From the NCBI GenBank assembly GCA_021155195.1, contig JAJNPV010000011.1, forward strand, positions 50,759 to 114,758: a DNA stretch of 64,000 nucleotides, in the 5' to 3' direction. The notes beneath the pieces were generated by a model. That model did not search any database. It saw nothing but the letters and a program-made list of their open reading frames with translations, and had not been told where the DNA came from. This DNA is from Ohtaekwangia sp. Lineage in GTDB: Bacteria > Bacteroidota > Bacteroidia > Cytophagales > Cyclobacteriaceae. Of this stretch, positions 9,245-19,804 are shown in pieces (the first letter of the stretch is position 1; each line of letters starts with the position of its first letter). The position numbers and the translations under genes were made by a program.

Positions 9245-9618
9245 GAACTCTTCAAATTAAGTTTCTCCTTAAGCATGTTAAAATCTACAGGCTTGGTTAA
9301 AAAATCATCAGCCCCCAACTCAGTTGCAATTCTGTGATTTTCTGAATCGCCATAAGCTGTAATCATCATAACGATTGGTGGAGGTTTCATATACTTCTTT
9401 TTCACATTCTCAAGCAGTTGCAAACCACTCATACCGGGCATATTAATGTCCGACAAAATAAGTATCGCTTCATGCTCCCATTTATTTAATTGAACAAGTG
9501 CATCTTCACCTGAAAAGGAAAAAATAAATTCTACTTGCCCATTTTTTATTTCTTTTCTAAAACGCTGTTCAAACAAGGTCTTTACATCTTGCTCGTCATC
9601 CACTACTAATATCTTCAT
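9241..9618 (-). CDS. Single-domain response regulator
   Basis: Stand-alone receiver of 125 residues. The acidic pocket is in VVDDEQD, the phospho-acceptor is D57 in LSDINMPGMSG, the conserved Thr/Ser-type residue is in MITAYGD, and the lysine is in LTKPVDF. There is no output domain, so it acts as a phosphate carrier, a competitor, or a protein-binding switch. It begins 9 bp after the 1282-residue kinase gene and overlaps the cyclase gene by 4 bp, which places it in the same operon. Its receiver is closely similar to that of the cyclase protein, suggesting duplication. Confidence 0.92.
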   Translation of the reverse strand: MKILVVDDEQDVKTLFEQRFRKEIKNGQVEFIFSFSGEDALVQLNKWEHEAILILSDINMPGMSGLQLLENVKKKYMKPPPIVMMITAYGDSENHRIATELGADDFLTKPVDFNMLKEKLNLKSS

Positions 9619-9627
9619 AACTACAAT

Positions 9628-12600
9628 TTACTTAGGTAAAACTATAATAAACTCAGTGCCCTCACCTTCTTTCGTATCTACTTTTATCTCGCCATGATGT
9701 GTCTGGGTTACAATGTCATAACTCATGCTTAATCCTAATCCCGTACCTAAGCCAGCAGGCTTTGTAGTAAAGAAGGGTTGGAAGATTTTATCAAGTACTT
9801 TTTGCGGAATACCATCGCCATTGTCCTTCACAGAAATCAAAACTTTGTCACCCATATTTCTGGTGCTTACTGTTACCGTTGGTTCATACGTACCATTCAG
9901 TTTTTGCTTTTTCTCCGAAACAACATAGAATGCATTCGTAATCAAATTTAAGATTACGCGACCTAAATCTTGAGGCACTACATCGACCTTGTCAAGCGTA
10001 ACATCAAAATCAGTTTTCATTAATGCATTGAAAGACTTGTCCTTTGCGCGCAACCCATGATACGCTAGTCTCAAATATTCATCAGCCAATGCATTAATAT
10101 CAGTAGGTTCCTTGGTACCACTACTACTGCGACTATGTTGCAACATCCCTTTCACAATACCATCTGCACGTTTGCCATGGAACATTATTTTCTTTTCGTT
10201 GTCATCAATATTGCTTGCCAAACTTTTTACTTCTTCAAGATTTCCCTTCGCCAACTCCTCTTTCATTTCGGCAATCAATTCGGAATTAACTTCAGCAAAG
10301 TTGTTTACAAAGTTCAGCGGGTTTTGAATTTCATGTGCAATGCCCGCAGTAAGTTCCCCCAGGCTCGCCATTTTTTCAGATTGAATAAGTTGTGATTGAG
10401 TTGCCTTCAACTCAGTATAAGCTTTTTCAATTTCCTTTGCTTGCTTCAATTCTCGCTCGCGACTGCGCTCACGCTCTCGAAGTTTGATGCCCCTGCGCAC
10501 TCCTCGATCAGCTACATACGCAAAAGCGGCAAACAAAATCACATATAAAGCATATGCCCACCAGGTGCGCCACCAGGGCGGATGTATAATAATTACTATT
10601 GATTTACCTGCTTCGTTCCAAATTCCATATGCGTTTGCCGCCCGTACTATAAATTCATATTTGCCAGGATCTAAATTGGTGTACCCGGCAAAATTTCGGT
10701 TATCGTAGATCCAATCCTGATCATAACCTTTCAACATATGAGCGTATTGATTTTTTTGAGGATTGGCGTAATGCAATGCCGCAAATTCAAAACTCAAATT
10801 GTTTTGATCAAATGTGAAAGCAATACTTTTAGCTTCAAATAAACTTTCGGTTAGTGGTGAATTTTCCTTCATATCCAGTACTGACTTATTGGATATAAAA
10901 AGGTTGGAAATAATTATAGCCGGAGGGGTTTTGTTAGACGTTATGTTGCTGAAGGTTGTAAGTCCGGCATCGCTGCCAAAATAGAAACGTCCATCCTGTG
11001 CACGCGTTGTAGTGAGTGGTACGAATTCATCAGTGCCCAGTCCATCAGAAGAGTTGTAATTGATCACGGTCATTTTGCCCAGACTTTTATTCGTAATCAA
11101 TTGCGATAATCCATTTTGGGAGGCAATCCACATTTCACCATCATCACCCTCTACTACCCCAACTGTAAGATTCGTTGATAATCCATCAGCTTCAGTGAAG
11201 CGGGTAAAGGTTTCTGTTGCCGGATCAAATTTATTTACACCTTCCTGAGTAGCCATCCAAATCATGCCCTGGCTGTCTTGTTGTATATCTAAGATATTAT
11301 TGTGGCTAAGTGAGTTGTTGTCATCTGGGTTGTGTTTATAATTCTTAACACTGTTCGTCAGTGGATCAATCCGATTTATGCCACTTCCGGCCGCAGCTAC
11401 CCAAATAAATTTATCGGTTACTTCAATGTCGTTAATATTTACCCCATCAATTACCAGTTCCTCGTTTTCCGGAGTTGCTGGAGTAAGAATTGATTGAAAT
11501 TGATTTCCACTTTGAGGCTTTAGCAGGGCTATTCCATATAACGAAGTTTGGTTAGGCTCATCCTCATTCCATTTACCAAATGCATGACTATCATCTGTGT
11601 GATAATGTAACGTATAATTACCAGGTTGTAATGTTACCGAACTAATTTCTATTCTGTTTTTTGAAGCACCCCCTGCATGAAATGTGTTGTCGAAATCACT
11701 CATTAACCAAACGGTATCTTTAGCTTCATTTTCAATCCAGCCGTAATCTGCCCGGCTAAGTCCGTCAATCTCGCCTACTGACATAACCCAATAAGTTGCT
11801 GAAACTTTGATTTCTATACTTTGCGATAGATTCTGATTATCTGTAACCTTTTCAATTGCTGCTATTTTTTGATCGGTAGAAATCAACTTTTCCAATTCCT
11901 GAACTAATGTCGTTGGGTACTGCCTGAACTGTTTGCTAGCAACCAGATTAAGTTCATTGGTTTTAGTGTTAAGAATATTTAAACCGCTATTGGTGCCAAC
12001 CCACAACCTACCCTGATTATCGGGCTTAACAACACGCACCTGGTTATTCGAAAGTGAGTTCAAATTGGTTGAGTCATTCTTATACCGTTTTATCTCTTTA
12101 TAATTTTTGTCCAACTCAATTAATCCATCACCCCAGGTACCCAGCCAAAGTGAACCATCACTATTTTCTGCAATAGCCCGGGCCGAGCCACCAAACATAT
12201 CGTCAACCACATTGAACGTTATCTTTTCAAAAGTTTGCTTTTTAGAATCATACACATTAACTCCACCACCCCGAATTCCTACATACGTGATGCCCGGTTT
12301 CACTTTGGATGCAAGTATGCCAAAGACACCACCTTTACTCAGGCCATTTGGATTATCTGCCCTGTAGGATAAAAATTGAAAGGGCTTATTAACCGGATCA
12401 TACTTCATTAAACCCGACTCGCGACTACCAAACCAAAAGATGCCACTACGGTCGATCATAAATTGAGTCAATGTAATATTCCAGCCGTGCGTCCTCATAA
12501 ACACTTTACCCGCGATTTCGATTTCTGTGTACTGATCGCTAATGCCATCAAACTTTAACAAGCCACGAAAATTATTAGCAATCCAGATATTGCCTTGCGG

Positions 12601-13476
12601 GTCTGGTAAGATATGATTCCATCGATTCCATCCGTCTGTAGGAGCGTCTTTGTATTCCCATATTGTTTTTACTAAATCTTCTCCGGGATCATATTTGTAC
12701 ACCCCGGTGCGAGTTGTAATCCAGATCGTATTCGTGTTATCAACATAGAGCGCAGTTATGGCTTTTTCTCCGGTGAATTCTATACCGTTCGTACGTTCTT
12801 TTGAAACCAGTTTAAATGCAGGCTCATTTTTTACCATCCGCATTAATCCAAATGCTGAACCTAACCAGAGTGTGCCTTGTGCATCTTCAATCAAGTCATG
12901 TGAAGGTTCAACTTGATCAACTTCTTCCAAATTGGGGATATCATATTTTGCTCGTTTCCATTTATCATTGACAGAATCGTATTGCGTAAGTTGAACACCC
13001 AGTGTATTTGCCCAAAGTCTGTTTTGTGAATCTTTAAAGAACTTAAAACCTGCCACTGTCGATTCGCTTGTAAAATTGAAGGCACGGGCAAAATCATAAT
13101 TTTTAAATTCATTTTTCTGGCGTATATACCTGGAAACACCTTTGCTATTACCAATCCAGATATTGTGATCGGCATCTTCGAACAAGCTCCAGATAAAGTT
13201 GTGTTGTAAACTGCTTGCCTTGCCAGGTATGTTTTTATAGGTTTGAAACTGATAACCATCATATTTTTGAAGTCCATTGGAGGTACCAATCCAAATTAAT
13301 CCATAGCTGTCCTGAATTACCGCATTAACTGTAGGGGAAGCTACTCCATCGGAAACAGAAACATACGTAGGTTCAATAGTTTGTACAGGTGCTTGCGCCT
13401 GGGCAGTGAAGCAATATAAGCATAGCCCCAAAGCCAGAAACATGGAGAGCCTTGATGGCAGGTAAGATTTAGGCAT
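9628..13476 (-). CDS. Propeller-type sensor histidine kinase with inserted domain
   Basis: Membrane sensor kinase of 1282 residues. Order: signal peptide (to about 28), periplasmic two-component-regulator propeller blades (about 45-850, repeats of the IWIGTSNGLQKYD type), Y_Y_Y domain (about 890-965), one membrane helix (about 973-990), short coiled coil, dimerisation/phosphoacceptor domain with H1048 in TAGIAHEIQNP, and ATPase domain (NLITNAF, DNGDGIP, GTGLGLSMSYD). Residues about 510-665 are not propeller repeats and look like a separate inserted domain (see findings). Unlike classical hybrid (HTCS) sensors it has no receiver or AraC domain, so phosphate probably goes to the two receivers encoded immediately downstream. 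It lies 39 bp after the 1315-residue kinase. The ligand is unknown; carbohydrate is the family precedent. Confidence 0.9.
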   Translation of the reverse strand: MPKSYLPSRLSMFLALGLCLYCFTAQAQAPVQTIEPTYVSVSDGVASPTVNAVIQDSYGLIWIGTSNGLQKYDGYQFQTYKNIPGKASSLQHNFIWSLFEDADHNIWIGNSKGVSRYIRQKNEFKNYDFARAFNFTSESTVAGFKFFKDSQNRLWANTLGVQLTQYDSVNDKWKRAKYDIPNLEEVDQVEPSHDLIEDAQGTLWLGSAFGLMRMVKNEPAFKLVSKERTNGIEFTGEKAITALYVDNTNTIWITTRTGVYKYDPGEDLVKTIWEYKDAPTDGWNRWNHILPDPQGNIWIANNFRGLLKFDGISDQYTEIEIAGKVFMRTHGWNITLTQFMIDRSGIFWFGSRESGLMKYDPVNKPFQFLSYRADNPNGLSKGGVFGILASKVKPGITYVGIRGGGVNVYDSKKQTFEKITFNVVDDMFGGSARAIAENSDGSLWLGTWGDGLIELDKNYKEIKRYKNDSTNLNSLSNNQVRVVKPDNQGRLWVGTNSGLNILNTKTNELNLVASKQFRQYPTTLVQELEKLISTDQKIAAIEKVTDNQNLSQSIEIKVSATYWVMSVGEIDGLSRADYGWIENEAKDTVWLMSDFDNTFHAGGASKNRIEISSVTLQPGNYTLHYHTDDSHAFGKWNEDEPNQTSLYGIALLKPQSGNQFQSILTPATPENEELVIDGVNINDIEVTDKFIWVAAAGSGINRIDPLTNSVKNYKHNPDDNNSLSHNNILDIQQDSQGMIWMATQEGVNKFDPATETFTRFTEADGLSTNLTVGVVEGDDGEMWIASQNGLSQLITNKSLGKMTVINYNSSDGLGTDEFVPLTTTRAQDGRFYFGSDAGLTTFSNITSNKTPPAIIISNLFISNKSVLDMKENSPLTESLFEAKSIAFTFDQNNLSFEFAALHYANPQKNQYAHMLKGYDQDWIYDNRNFAGYTNLDPGKYEFIVRAANAYGIWNEAGKSIVIIIHPPWWRTWWAYALYVILFAAFAYVADRGVRRGIKLRERERSRERELKQAKEIEKAYTELKATQSQLIQSEKMASLGELTAGIAHEIQNPLNFVNNFAEVNSELIAEMKEELAKGNLEEVKSLASNIDDNEKKIMFHGKRADGIVKGMLQHSRSSSGTKEPTDINALADEYLRLAYHGLRAKDKSFNALMKTDFDVTLDKVDVVPQDLGRVILNLITNAFYVVSEKKQKLNGTYEPTVTVSTRNMGDKVLISVKDNGDGIPQKVLDKIFQPFFTTKPAGLGTGLGLSMSYDIVTQTHHGEIKVDTKEGEGTEFIIVLPK

Positions 13477-13515
13477 TTGTAAATATAATGTATGACATCA
13501 AAAGCTGAACGATCT

Positions 13516-16500
13516 TTAAACCGGTAATACTAAAATAAAAGTTGAACCTACACCTTCATGGGACTCTACCGTCAGGTTACCCGAATGTCCTTTTGTTACA
13601 ATTTCGTAGCTCAAGGATAATCCGAGCCCTGTTCCTTGTCCGGCTGGCTTGGTGGTAAAAAATGGTTGGAAAATTTTCTGAGCGATACTCTCCGGAATTC
13701 CGTTGCCGTTGTCCTCCACTTGTATCACAATTTTACCACCAATCGACTTTGTGGTTAAGGTAACTGTGGGCTCATAAGACACAGAGCTTCCCAGTTTTTT
13801 CTTCTTTTCATTTACAGCATAGAAAGCATTGGTAAGTAAATTCAAAACTACCCTGCCTATATCCTGCTGCACGATGTTTACTTTTCCAACAGCCGGGTCG
13901 AGATTGGTTTTAAACAAGGCATTGAACGATTTATCTTTAGCGCGAAGCCCGTGATAAGAAAGCCGCAGGTATTCATCGCACAGCGAGTTAATGTCTGTAA
14001 GCTCTTTTAATCCTGAGCTGGCTCGGGAATGTTGCAGCATTCCTTTTACTATGGCATCGGCCCGCTTGCCGTGAAACATTATTTTTTTCTCATTCTCATC
14101 AATATTATGGGCCAGGCTTTTTACTTCTTCAAAATTTCGTTTCTCCAATTCTTGCTTCATCTCTGATATCAACTCTGAATTGACTTCAGAAAAATTGTTC
14201 ACAAAGTTAAGTGGGTTCTGTATTTCGTGGGCAATACCTGCGGTAAGCTCACCCAGACTTGCCATCTTTTCGGATTGAATGAGTTGTTGCTGAGTTGCCT
14301 GAAGGTCGCTGAGTGTGGCATCAAGCTTTCGGTAAGCCGAGGCGTTGTCTAACGCAATGGCTGCGTAGTTAGCAAGGTTCCTCAGCAAGTTTACATGATA
14401 CTCGGTATAAGCACCTTTTTTAAAACTTTGTGTAGTAATAACTCCAGTAACTTTGGCTTGTAACACAAAGGGAATATAAATAATGGAATTAGGAGTTTTA
14501 CCTTCAATGGGTTGACTAATGGACGATAAGTACTGATTATATTCTTTTTCAAAATCAGAGATTACAATTTCCTTCTTGTTTTTGAAACACCAGATCGAGA
14601 GCCATTTATTGTCATCAAGATGATTCGAATACGGTGGTAGCATGACTCCATTCTCTTTCGTTGATGGGAAATCCAGACGGTTTTTCTCCTTATTATAAAT
14701 TCCCACTCCAAAAATGGCTGCATCCATCAACGCATTCACATTTTCATAAACAGTTTCAATAATTTTATCGATTGAAAGTGTCGAGGTAATAGCCCGTCCG
14801 ATTTTACTGAGCTCCTCGGTATCTGCCCTGCGTTTGTTTTCTGCTTCTGCACGAAGTTCTGCTTCGCGTAAGGCGGCTCGTTCTTGCTCCTTTTTAGAGA
14901 GCTGGCGCCTTTGCAGGCGATCAACTCCAAAAGCAGTAATAAAAAAGAGTGCAAGAAAGAAAGTGTATGCCCACCATGTTTTATACCACGGAGGCAAAAT
15001 AGTAAATTGAATAGACGCTCCTTGTTCGTTCCAGACACCATCTGCATTTGCTGCTTTTACATGAAACGAGTAATCACCAGGAGGCAGGTTAGTATATGTT
15101 GCCGATCGTTTGTTGCCTGCATCAATCCATTGATCATCAAAACCCTTTAGTTGATAGCTGTATTTATTTTTTTCTGCGTTGGCAAAATGCAGCGCTACAA
15201 AATCAATACTGATTTCATTCTGATCATACGCAAGGACGATTTCCGGATTTTGTGAAAGTGGTTTTTTTATCTGCGAGTCCGGACCTACTTCGATGGATTT
15301 ATTAAAGAGTTTGAAATCTGAGATAACAACCTGCGGTGGTATGGAATTGGTGCTAAGATATTTCGGTTCGAAGGCGGTGACTCCCAGACCACTCCCGAAA
15401 TACATTACACCACTGGCACCTTTTGCAAAAGCGTTCTGATCATATTCCAAGGCCATCAAACCATCGTCAATACCATAATTTCTAAACTGTTTTGTGTCGG
15501 GATCGAAGTTACTAATGCCATTATTCGTGCTAATCCATAGCGTACCCGCATCATCCTGGAGGATGCCATAAATGGTATTGCTTGGAAGACCATCTTTCAT
15601 AGTAATATGCGTTGCAATTCCTGTTTTTGTATCAAATCTATTTAACCCACCATTGGAAAGACCTAACCATAATATACCCGGTTCTGTTTCACGTTCAACC
15701 ATGCTATGAATAGTATTATCACTTATTTGAGTTGTATCTTTTGGATTATAAGAAGATACTACAGAAATCTTTCCAGCTAAATCAACCTGGTAGAGTCCTT
15801 TACTTGTACCAAGCCAAATTACTCCTTTAGTATCCGGTAAAAGGCTGAACACTACCGGCTCAAATTCAGTAGTATCTTGTGAAAGTAGAACGCGTGTAAA
15901 AATTCCTGTACGTGTATTAAAGCGATCAAGCCCTCCAATACTCCCAACCCAAAGGTCATTCCGATCACCAGAAACCGGAACCAATGCAAAGATGGCATTC
16001 CGGCCTCGGTTTTCTTTCGTACGTTCACGTCTGAAGCGAGTTACTTTTCCTGTTTTACGATTGAAAAGGTTAAGACCACCTGCACCGGCAACCCAAAGCT
16101 GGCCAGCTTCATCTTCAGCAAAAACCCTCAGGGTTCCTGGAAGTAAGGTACTTTCATCTTTGGGATTGTGTTGATGTCGTTTCACCTTTCTGGTTTTAGC
16201 ATCAAATTCTGTAAGAATGTCTCCAGCAACTCCCACATCCGTTCCTACCCATAAACTGCCTTGACTATCTTCATATACTCCCCAGACAATACCAGGTGCA
16301 AGACTAGCAGGATCGTTAGGTATATTCTTTATATTATTAAAATTGACAGCGCCCGGATTGAAGGTGTTGATTCCTTCTGTAGATGTTCCCACCCACATCT
16401 TGCCGGTGCGATCCAGAAAAATTGATTGAACCTGATTTTCCCGGAGACTATTCTTGTCCTGCGAGTCTTTGCGGTAGCTGGTAAACGTTTCGGTTCTAAT

Positions 16501-17463
16501 ATCAAATCGCGCGATGCCAGTGCCTGGTCCGCCAACCCATAATATGTTTGCATCAACCGGATCAGGCTTTACTTCATGTATAAAATTCAAGGGATTTATA
16601 CCATTGGTATTGGGTTCAATCAGAAACCGCTTCGAATCGTTTGTCTTACTATTTAATTTAACAAGGCCATTGCTAGTAGCAAGCCATAAGACTCCCTGGG
16701 TTCCGGGAGGGATATATTGCCCTAAGACATTTTGAGGGTTTCCATAAAACGGAGTTGCATCCGGATCATACAAGAATCTGGTAATTATTTCCGTCTTGGG
16801 ATCAATACGATTTATACCATTGCTAGACCCCACCCAAATTTGTCCTTCACTATCTTCGCTTATCCAAAAGACCTGGTCTGAACTTAACGAGTTTGGATTT
16901 TTGGAGTTATGACGATAATGTAAAAACCCCTCCTCACCTGCACGCATTCGATTAAGACCCGCATCAAAGGTTGACACCCAAAGATCACCATTGCTTGCCT
17001 CCAGCGGATAGAACGGTCGGTCGCTGGAAATACTGGTTGAGTCATTGGAATTATGACGAAAATGAACTGCCTTTCCAGTAACAGGATTCATTCGGTTTAA
17101 TCCACCCCCTTCAGTTGCCACCCATATATCTCCATTACTTGCTTCAGTTGTTCCCCAAACCCAATTGGCGGAAAGAGAGGTGGTATCAAACGGAATTGAA
17201 GTGAATATTTTAAACTCGTACCCATCATAGCGGTGCAAGCCACCTTGCGTGGCAATCCAAATAAAGCCTTGCTTATCCTGCATAATGGTATTACCACTGG
17301 CCTGTGCCATGCCTTCGGCAGTACTTAATTGCTCGAAACGTAAGGTGGGCGCTTCACCGGAAGACAGCCGGGCTTTTGGGGTTGTCAACTCTGTCTGAGC
17401 TTTGGCAGTTTCTGCTGACAGTGTAATCAAAAGTACTATAAATACTGAGGCGCAAAGTTTCAT
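13516..17463 (-). CDS. Propeller-type sensor histidine kinase with GAF domain
   Basis: Sensor kinase of 1315 residues from the chosen start. The frame extends to 17544, but the internal ATG at 17461-17463 gives a clean signal peptide (MKLCASVFIVLL to AKAQ), so it is preferred. Order: propeller blades (about 45-700), Y_Y_Y domain (753-820), membrane helix (826-848), coiled coil, GAF domain (about 886-1042), phosphoacceptor H1079 in TAGIAHEIQNP, and ATPase domain with NLLTNAF, DNGNGIP and GTGLGLSLSYE. The extra GAF domain adds a cytoplasmic input absent from the downstream kinase. No receiver or DNA-binding domain is attached. It is first in the run of genes ending with the cyclase. Confidence 0.9.
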   Translation of the reverse strand: MKLCASVFIVLLITLSAETAKAQTELTTPKARLSSGEAPTLRFEQLSTAEGMAQASGNTIMQDKQGFIWIATQGGLHRYDGYEFKIFTSIPFDTTSLSANWVWGTTEASNGDIWVATEGGGLNRMNPVTGKAVHFRHNSNDSTSISSDRPFYPLEASNGDLWVSTFDAGLNRMRAGEEGFLHYRHNSKNPNSLSSDQVFWISEDSEGQIWVGSSNGINRIDPKTEIITRFLYDPDATPFYGNPQNVLGQYIPPGTQGVLWLATSNGLVKLNSKTNDSKRFLIEPNTNGINPLNFIHEVKPDPVDANILWVGGPGTGIARFDIRTETFTSYRKDSQDKNSLRENQVQSIFLDRTGKMWVGTSTEGINTFNPGAVNFNNIKNIPNDPASLAPGIVWGVYEDSQGSLWVGTDVGVAGDILTEFDAKTRKVKRHQHNPKDESTLLPGTLRVFAEDEAGQLWVAGAGGLNLFNRKTGKVTRFRRERTKENRGRNAIFALVPVSGDRNDLWVGSIGGLDRFNTRTGIFTRVLLSQDTTEFEPVVFSLLPDTKGVIWLGTSKGLYQVDLAGKISVVSSYNPKDTTQISDNTIHSMVERETEPGILWLGLSNGGLNRFDTKTGIATHITMKDGLPSNTIYGILQDDAGTLWISTNNGISNFDPDTKQFRNYGIDDGLMALEYDQNAFAKGASGVMYFGSGLGVTAFEPKYLSTNSIPPQVVISDFKLFNKSIEVGPDSQIKKPLSQNPEIVLAYDQNEISIDFVALHFANAEKNKYSYQLKGFDDQWIDAGNKRSATYTNLPPGDYSFHVKAANADGVWNEQGASIQFTILPPWYKTWWAYTFFLALFFITAFGVDRLQRRQLSKKEQERAALREAELRAEAENKRRADTEELSKIGRAITSTLSIDKIIETVYENVNALMDAAIFGVGIYNKEKNRLDFPSTKENGVMLPPYSNHLDDNKWLSIWCFKNKKEIVISDFEKEYNQYLSSISQPIEGKTPNSIIYIPFVLQAKVTGVITTQSFKKGAYTEYHVNLLRNLANYAAIALDNASAYRKLDATLSDLQATQQQLIQSEKMASLGELTAGIAHEIQNPLNFVNNFSEVNSELISEMKQELEKRNFEEVKSLAHNIDENEKKIMFHGKRADAIVKGMLQHSRASSGLKELTDINSLCDEYLRLSYHGLRAKDKSFNALFKTNLDPAVGKVNIVQQDIGRVVLNLLTNAFYAVNEKKKKLGSSVSYEPTVTLTTKSIGGKIVIQVEDNGNGIPESIAQKIFQPFFTTKPAGQGTGLGLSLSYEIVTKGHSGNLTVESHEGVGSTFILVLPV

Positions 17464-17789
17464 TTGTAAGTACTGTTTTTCAATAGAACTTTTTCGGGTA
17501 TGTATATAATCTGTAATTGAAAAGGTATCGCGTAAATCTGACAATAATAAAAATCCAATGATTTTTCATAACAAGGAGCAATATTGAATCATGGATTTTC
17601 ACCCATTTTATCTGACAAGTTAAATCTTTGCAATCCTAAAATCCTTTTACCTTAACCATATTAGCAATTAACTTTTTAAGTTACGCGTTGATGACAAGAT
17701 GCTTTATTACTTAAGGACGGAAACATGTAAAAATTGTCCCAAAGAGCAGTTCTGCTTAGCAACTCATTTCCAATCTCCACATTCCTCAT
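17464..17789. other. Intergenic region, probable promoter of downstream kinase operon
   Basis: About 325 bp separating two kinase transcription groups on the minus strand. No frame of interest and no strong hairpin was seen. No clear TTTG/TAnnTTTG pair was recognised on the minus strand. Its length, against gaps of 5-40 bp elsewhere in the island, suggests it contains the promoter for the 17463-to-8207 group. Confidence 0.4.
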
Positions 17790-19799
17790 CTACGTAAATG
17801 GTATGATAATTATAAATGTAGTGCCCTCTCCTTCCATTGTTTCCACCTTCAACTGCCCACCATGCGCTTTCACGATGTCATAACTCAAAGATAGACCTAG
17901 TCCGGTTCCTTGTCCGGTGGGCTTGGTAGTGAAGAAAGGTTGAAATATTTTTTCTTTGATGGATTCAGGGATACCGTTGCCGTTGTCTTTTACGGTGATC
18001 GCTATTTTATCACCAAGTTTTTTTGTCGAAACAATTACCGTTGGTTCGTAGCTTACACCTGACTTTTGATTTTCAACCTTGGACTTCTCACTCACCGCAT
18101 AAAATGCATTGGTAATTAAATTTAAAATCACTCGGCCAATATCCTGTGGAATAATATTGATAACACCTATCGTTTCATCAAACTCTGTTTTCATGGTAGC
18201 ATTGAACGATTTGTCTTTTGCACGCAAACCATGATACGCCAATCGTAAATATTCATCAGCTAAAGCATTGATATCAGTTGATTCTTTTACTCCACTGCTG
18301 CTACGACTGTGTTGTAACATACTTTTTACAATATCGCCTGCTCGTTTACCGTGGTGGTTTATCTTTTCGGAGTTAGATTTTATATCATCAACAAGTTCAT
18401 CTGCCAACTGCTTATTGCCACCTGCCAACTCCTTTTTAAGTTCATCAATCAATTCAGTATTCACTTCACTAAAATTGTTTACAAAATTCAAAGGGTTCTG
18501 AATTTCATGTGCGATGCCAGCCGTGAGTTCCCCAAGAGACGCCATCTTTTCGGATTGGATGAGTTGGGATTGGGTGGATTTGAGATCGGCCAACGCATAT
18601 TCCACATTCTTCTTTTGCGTCTCCACTTCATCTTTTTGTTGTTGAAGTAACTCGTTCGCTTTTTTCCGGCTTAGGTTATTCCTATAAAGCAACAAAGCAA
18701 TAATTGAAAACACGACCAAGCTCCCAAGCAGTGCATATTGTTTTAGTTGGGTCTGATAAGCAGCTTTGCGCCCCTCTTCTTCTATACCACGCAGTTGTTC
18801 TTTGAATGCAAGTGCCTGCATGATATTTTGATTGTTCTGATTGAAAATTAAATCCTTTGCATTTGTCTCTTCATTTAAATAGTAGTACGCACTATCTTTT
18901 TGATTGAGCTTATCAAAGAGTTGCCGTTTTAGCCTGGCCGCTGACAATTGTAAATTTGGATTAGGGTATTTTTTTGATCGAGTCCAAAATTTTTGGGTCA
19001 GAACTTTTGCTTCTTCAAATCTTCTCTGGTCAATTAGATAGGGAATGTAGCTCCCATAAATAGGCGATGCTCGGTTGGTAGCTGATGAATCGGTTGAGGC
19101 CAACCCCTCTTTAAAGTAGTGATCAGCCTTTTCGATATTTCCTAATTTAACACTGAGGCGTGCATTATAAACATATGATTGAGTTCTAAAAACAGTGGCA
19201 TTCAACCTGACACTGTTTTGGGTAAAGGCAAGCCCGTATTGTTGTGCTGAATCTAACTGGTTAGTAGCCAAAAAATGGTTGGCCATGTTGCGCTGGTATT
19301 GCACCAGCATATAATAATATTTAGGAGAAGATTCATCAGGTAAATTTCTTCCGCCCCTACGTGTATAATTCAAAAATTCTTGTTGGCTCTGCAAGACTCC
19401 ATAAACCGAGGCAATGTCAAAACAGATTGAACTGATCCTTCTTTTGTCGTTCACTTTTTCGGCAAATGGCAAGGCCTTAAAATAATATTCCAGGGCGGCT
19501 GCATTATCGCCTTTGTTTTGAAAAAGGTAGTACCCAATCCAGTTATAGCTGGTAGCCAGCATCGCATCGCTTTTTTGGCTTTGGGCAATACGCAGCAACT
19601 CTTTACAGGCTGAAGAGTCAATTTGGTTTACCAGATAAACATCTTCGTTTTCCAAAATTTTTACAATCAGGTTAAACCGCAATTCAGGGTTATTTTCAGA
19701 TGCAAGCACGGTTTTTAAACTATCGGTGAGCTTGCTCTGCGCCAAACCCATGTTGAATAATAATACTGATAAGAACACCGAGGAAAGAACTTTTTTCAT
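17790..19799 (-). CDS. TPR-type sensor histidine kinase
   Basis: Membrane kinase of 669 residues: signal peptide (to about 20), a helical TPR-like sensor region (about 25-340, with units such as AALEYYFKALPFAEK), one membrane helix (355-372), coiled coil (375-415), phosphoacceptor H431 in TAGIAHEIQNP, and ATPase domain (NLITNAF, DNGNGIP, GTGLGLSLSYD). It has no receiver domain. It starts 5 bp after the 1044-residue kinase gene, so the two form an operon. The kinase core is almost identical in protein and DNA to that neighbour, which points to recent duplication or gene conversion. Confidence 0.9.
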   Translation of the reverse strand: MKKVLSSVFLSVLLFNMGLAQSKLTDSLKTVLASENNPELRFNLIVKILENEDVYLVNQIDSSACKELLRIAQSQKSDAMLATSYNWIGYYLFQNKGDNAAALEYYFKALPFAEKVNDKRRISSICFDIASVYGVLQSQQEFLNYTRRGGRNLPDESSPKYYYMLVQYQRNMANHFLATNQLDSAQQYGLAFTQNSVRLNATVFRTQSYVYNARLSVKLGNIEKADHYFKEGLASTDSSATNRASPIYGSYIPYLIDQRRFEEAKVLTQKFWTRSKKYPNPNLQLSAARLKRQLFDKLNQKDSAYYYLNEETNAKDLIFNQNNQNIMQALAFKEQLRGIEEEGRKAAYQTQLKQYALLGSLVVFSIIALLLYRNNLSRKKANELLQQQKDEVETQKKNVEYALADLKSTQSQLIQSEKMASLGELTAGIAHEIQNPLNFVNNFSEVNTELIDELKKELAGGNKQLADELVDDIKSNSEKINHHGKRAGDIVKSMLQHSRSSSGVKESTDINALADEYLRLAYHGLRAKDKSFNATMKTEFDETIGVINIIPQDIGRVILNLITNAFYAVSEKSKVENQKSGVSYEPTVIVSTKKLGDKIAITVKDNGNGIPESIKEKIFQPFFTTKPTGQGTGLGLSLSYDIVKAHGGQLKVETMEGEGTTFIIIIPFT

Positions 19800-19804
19800 A
19801 GTTG

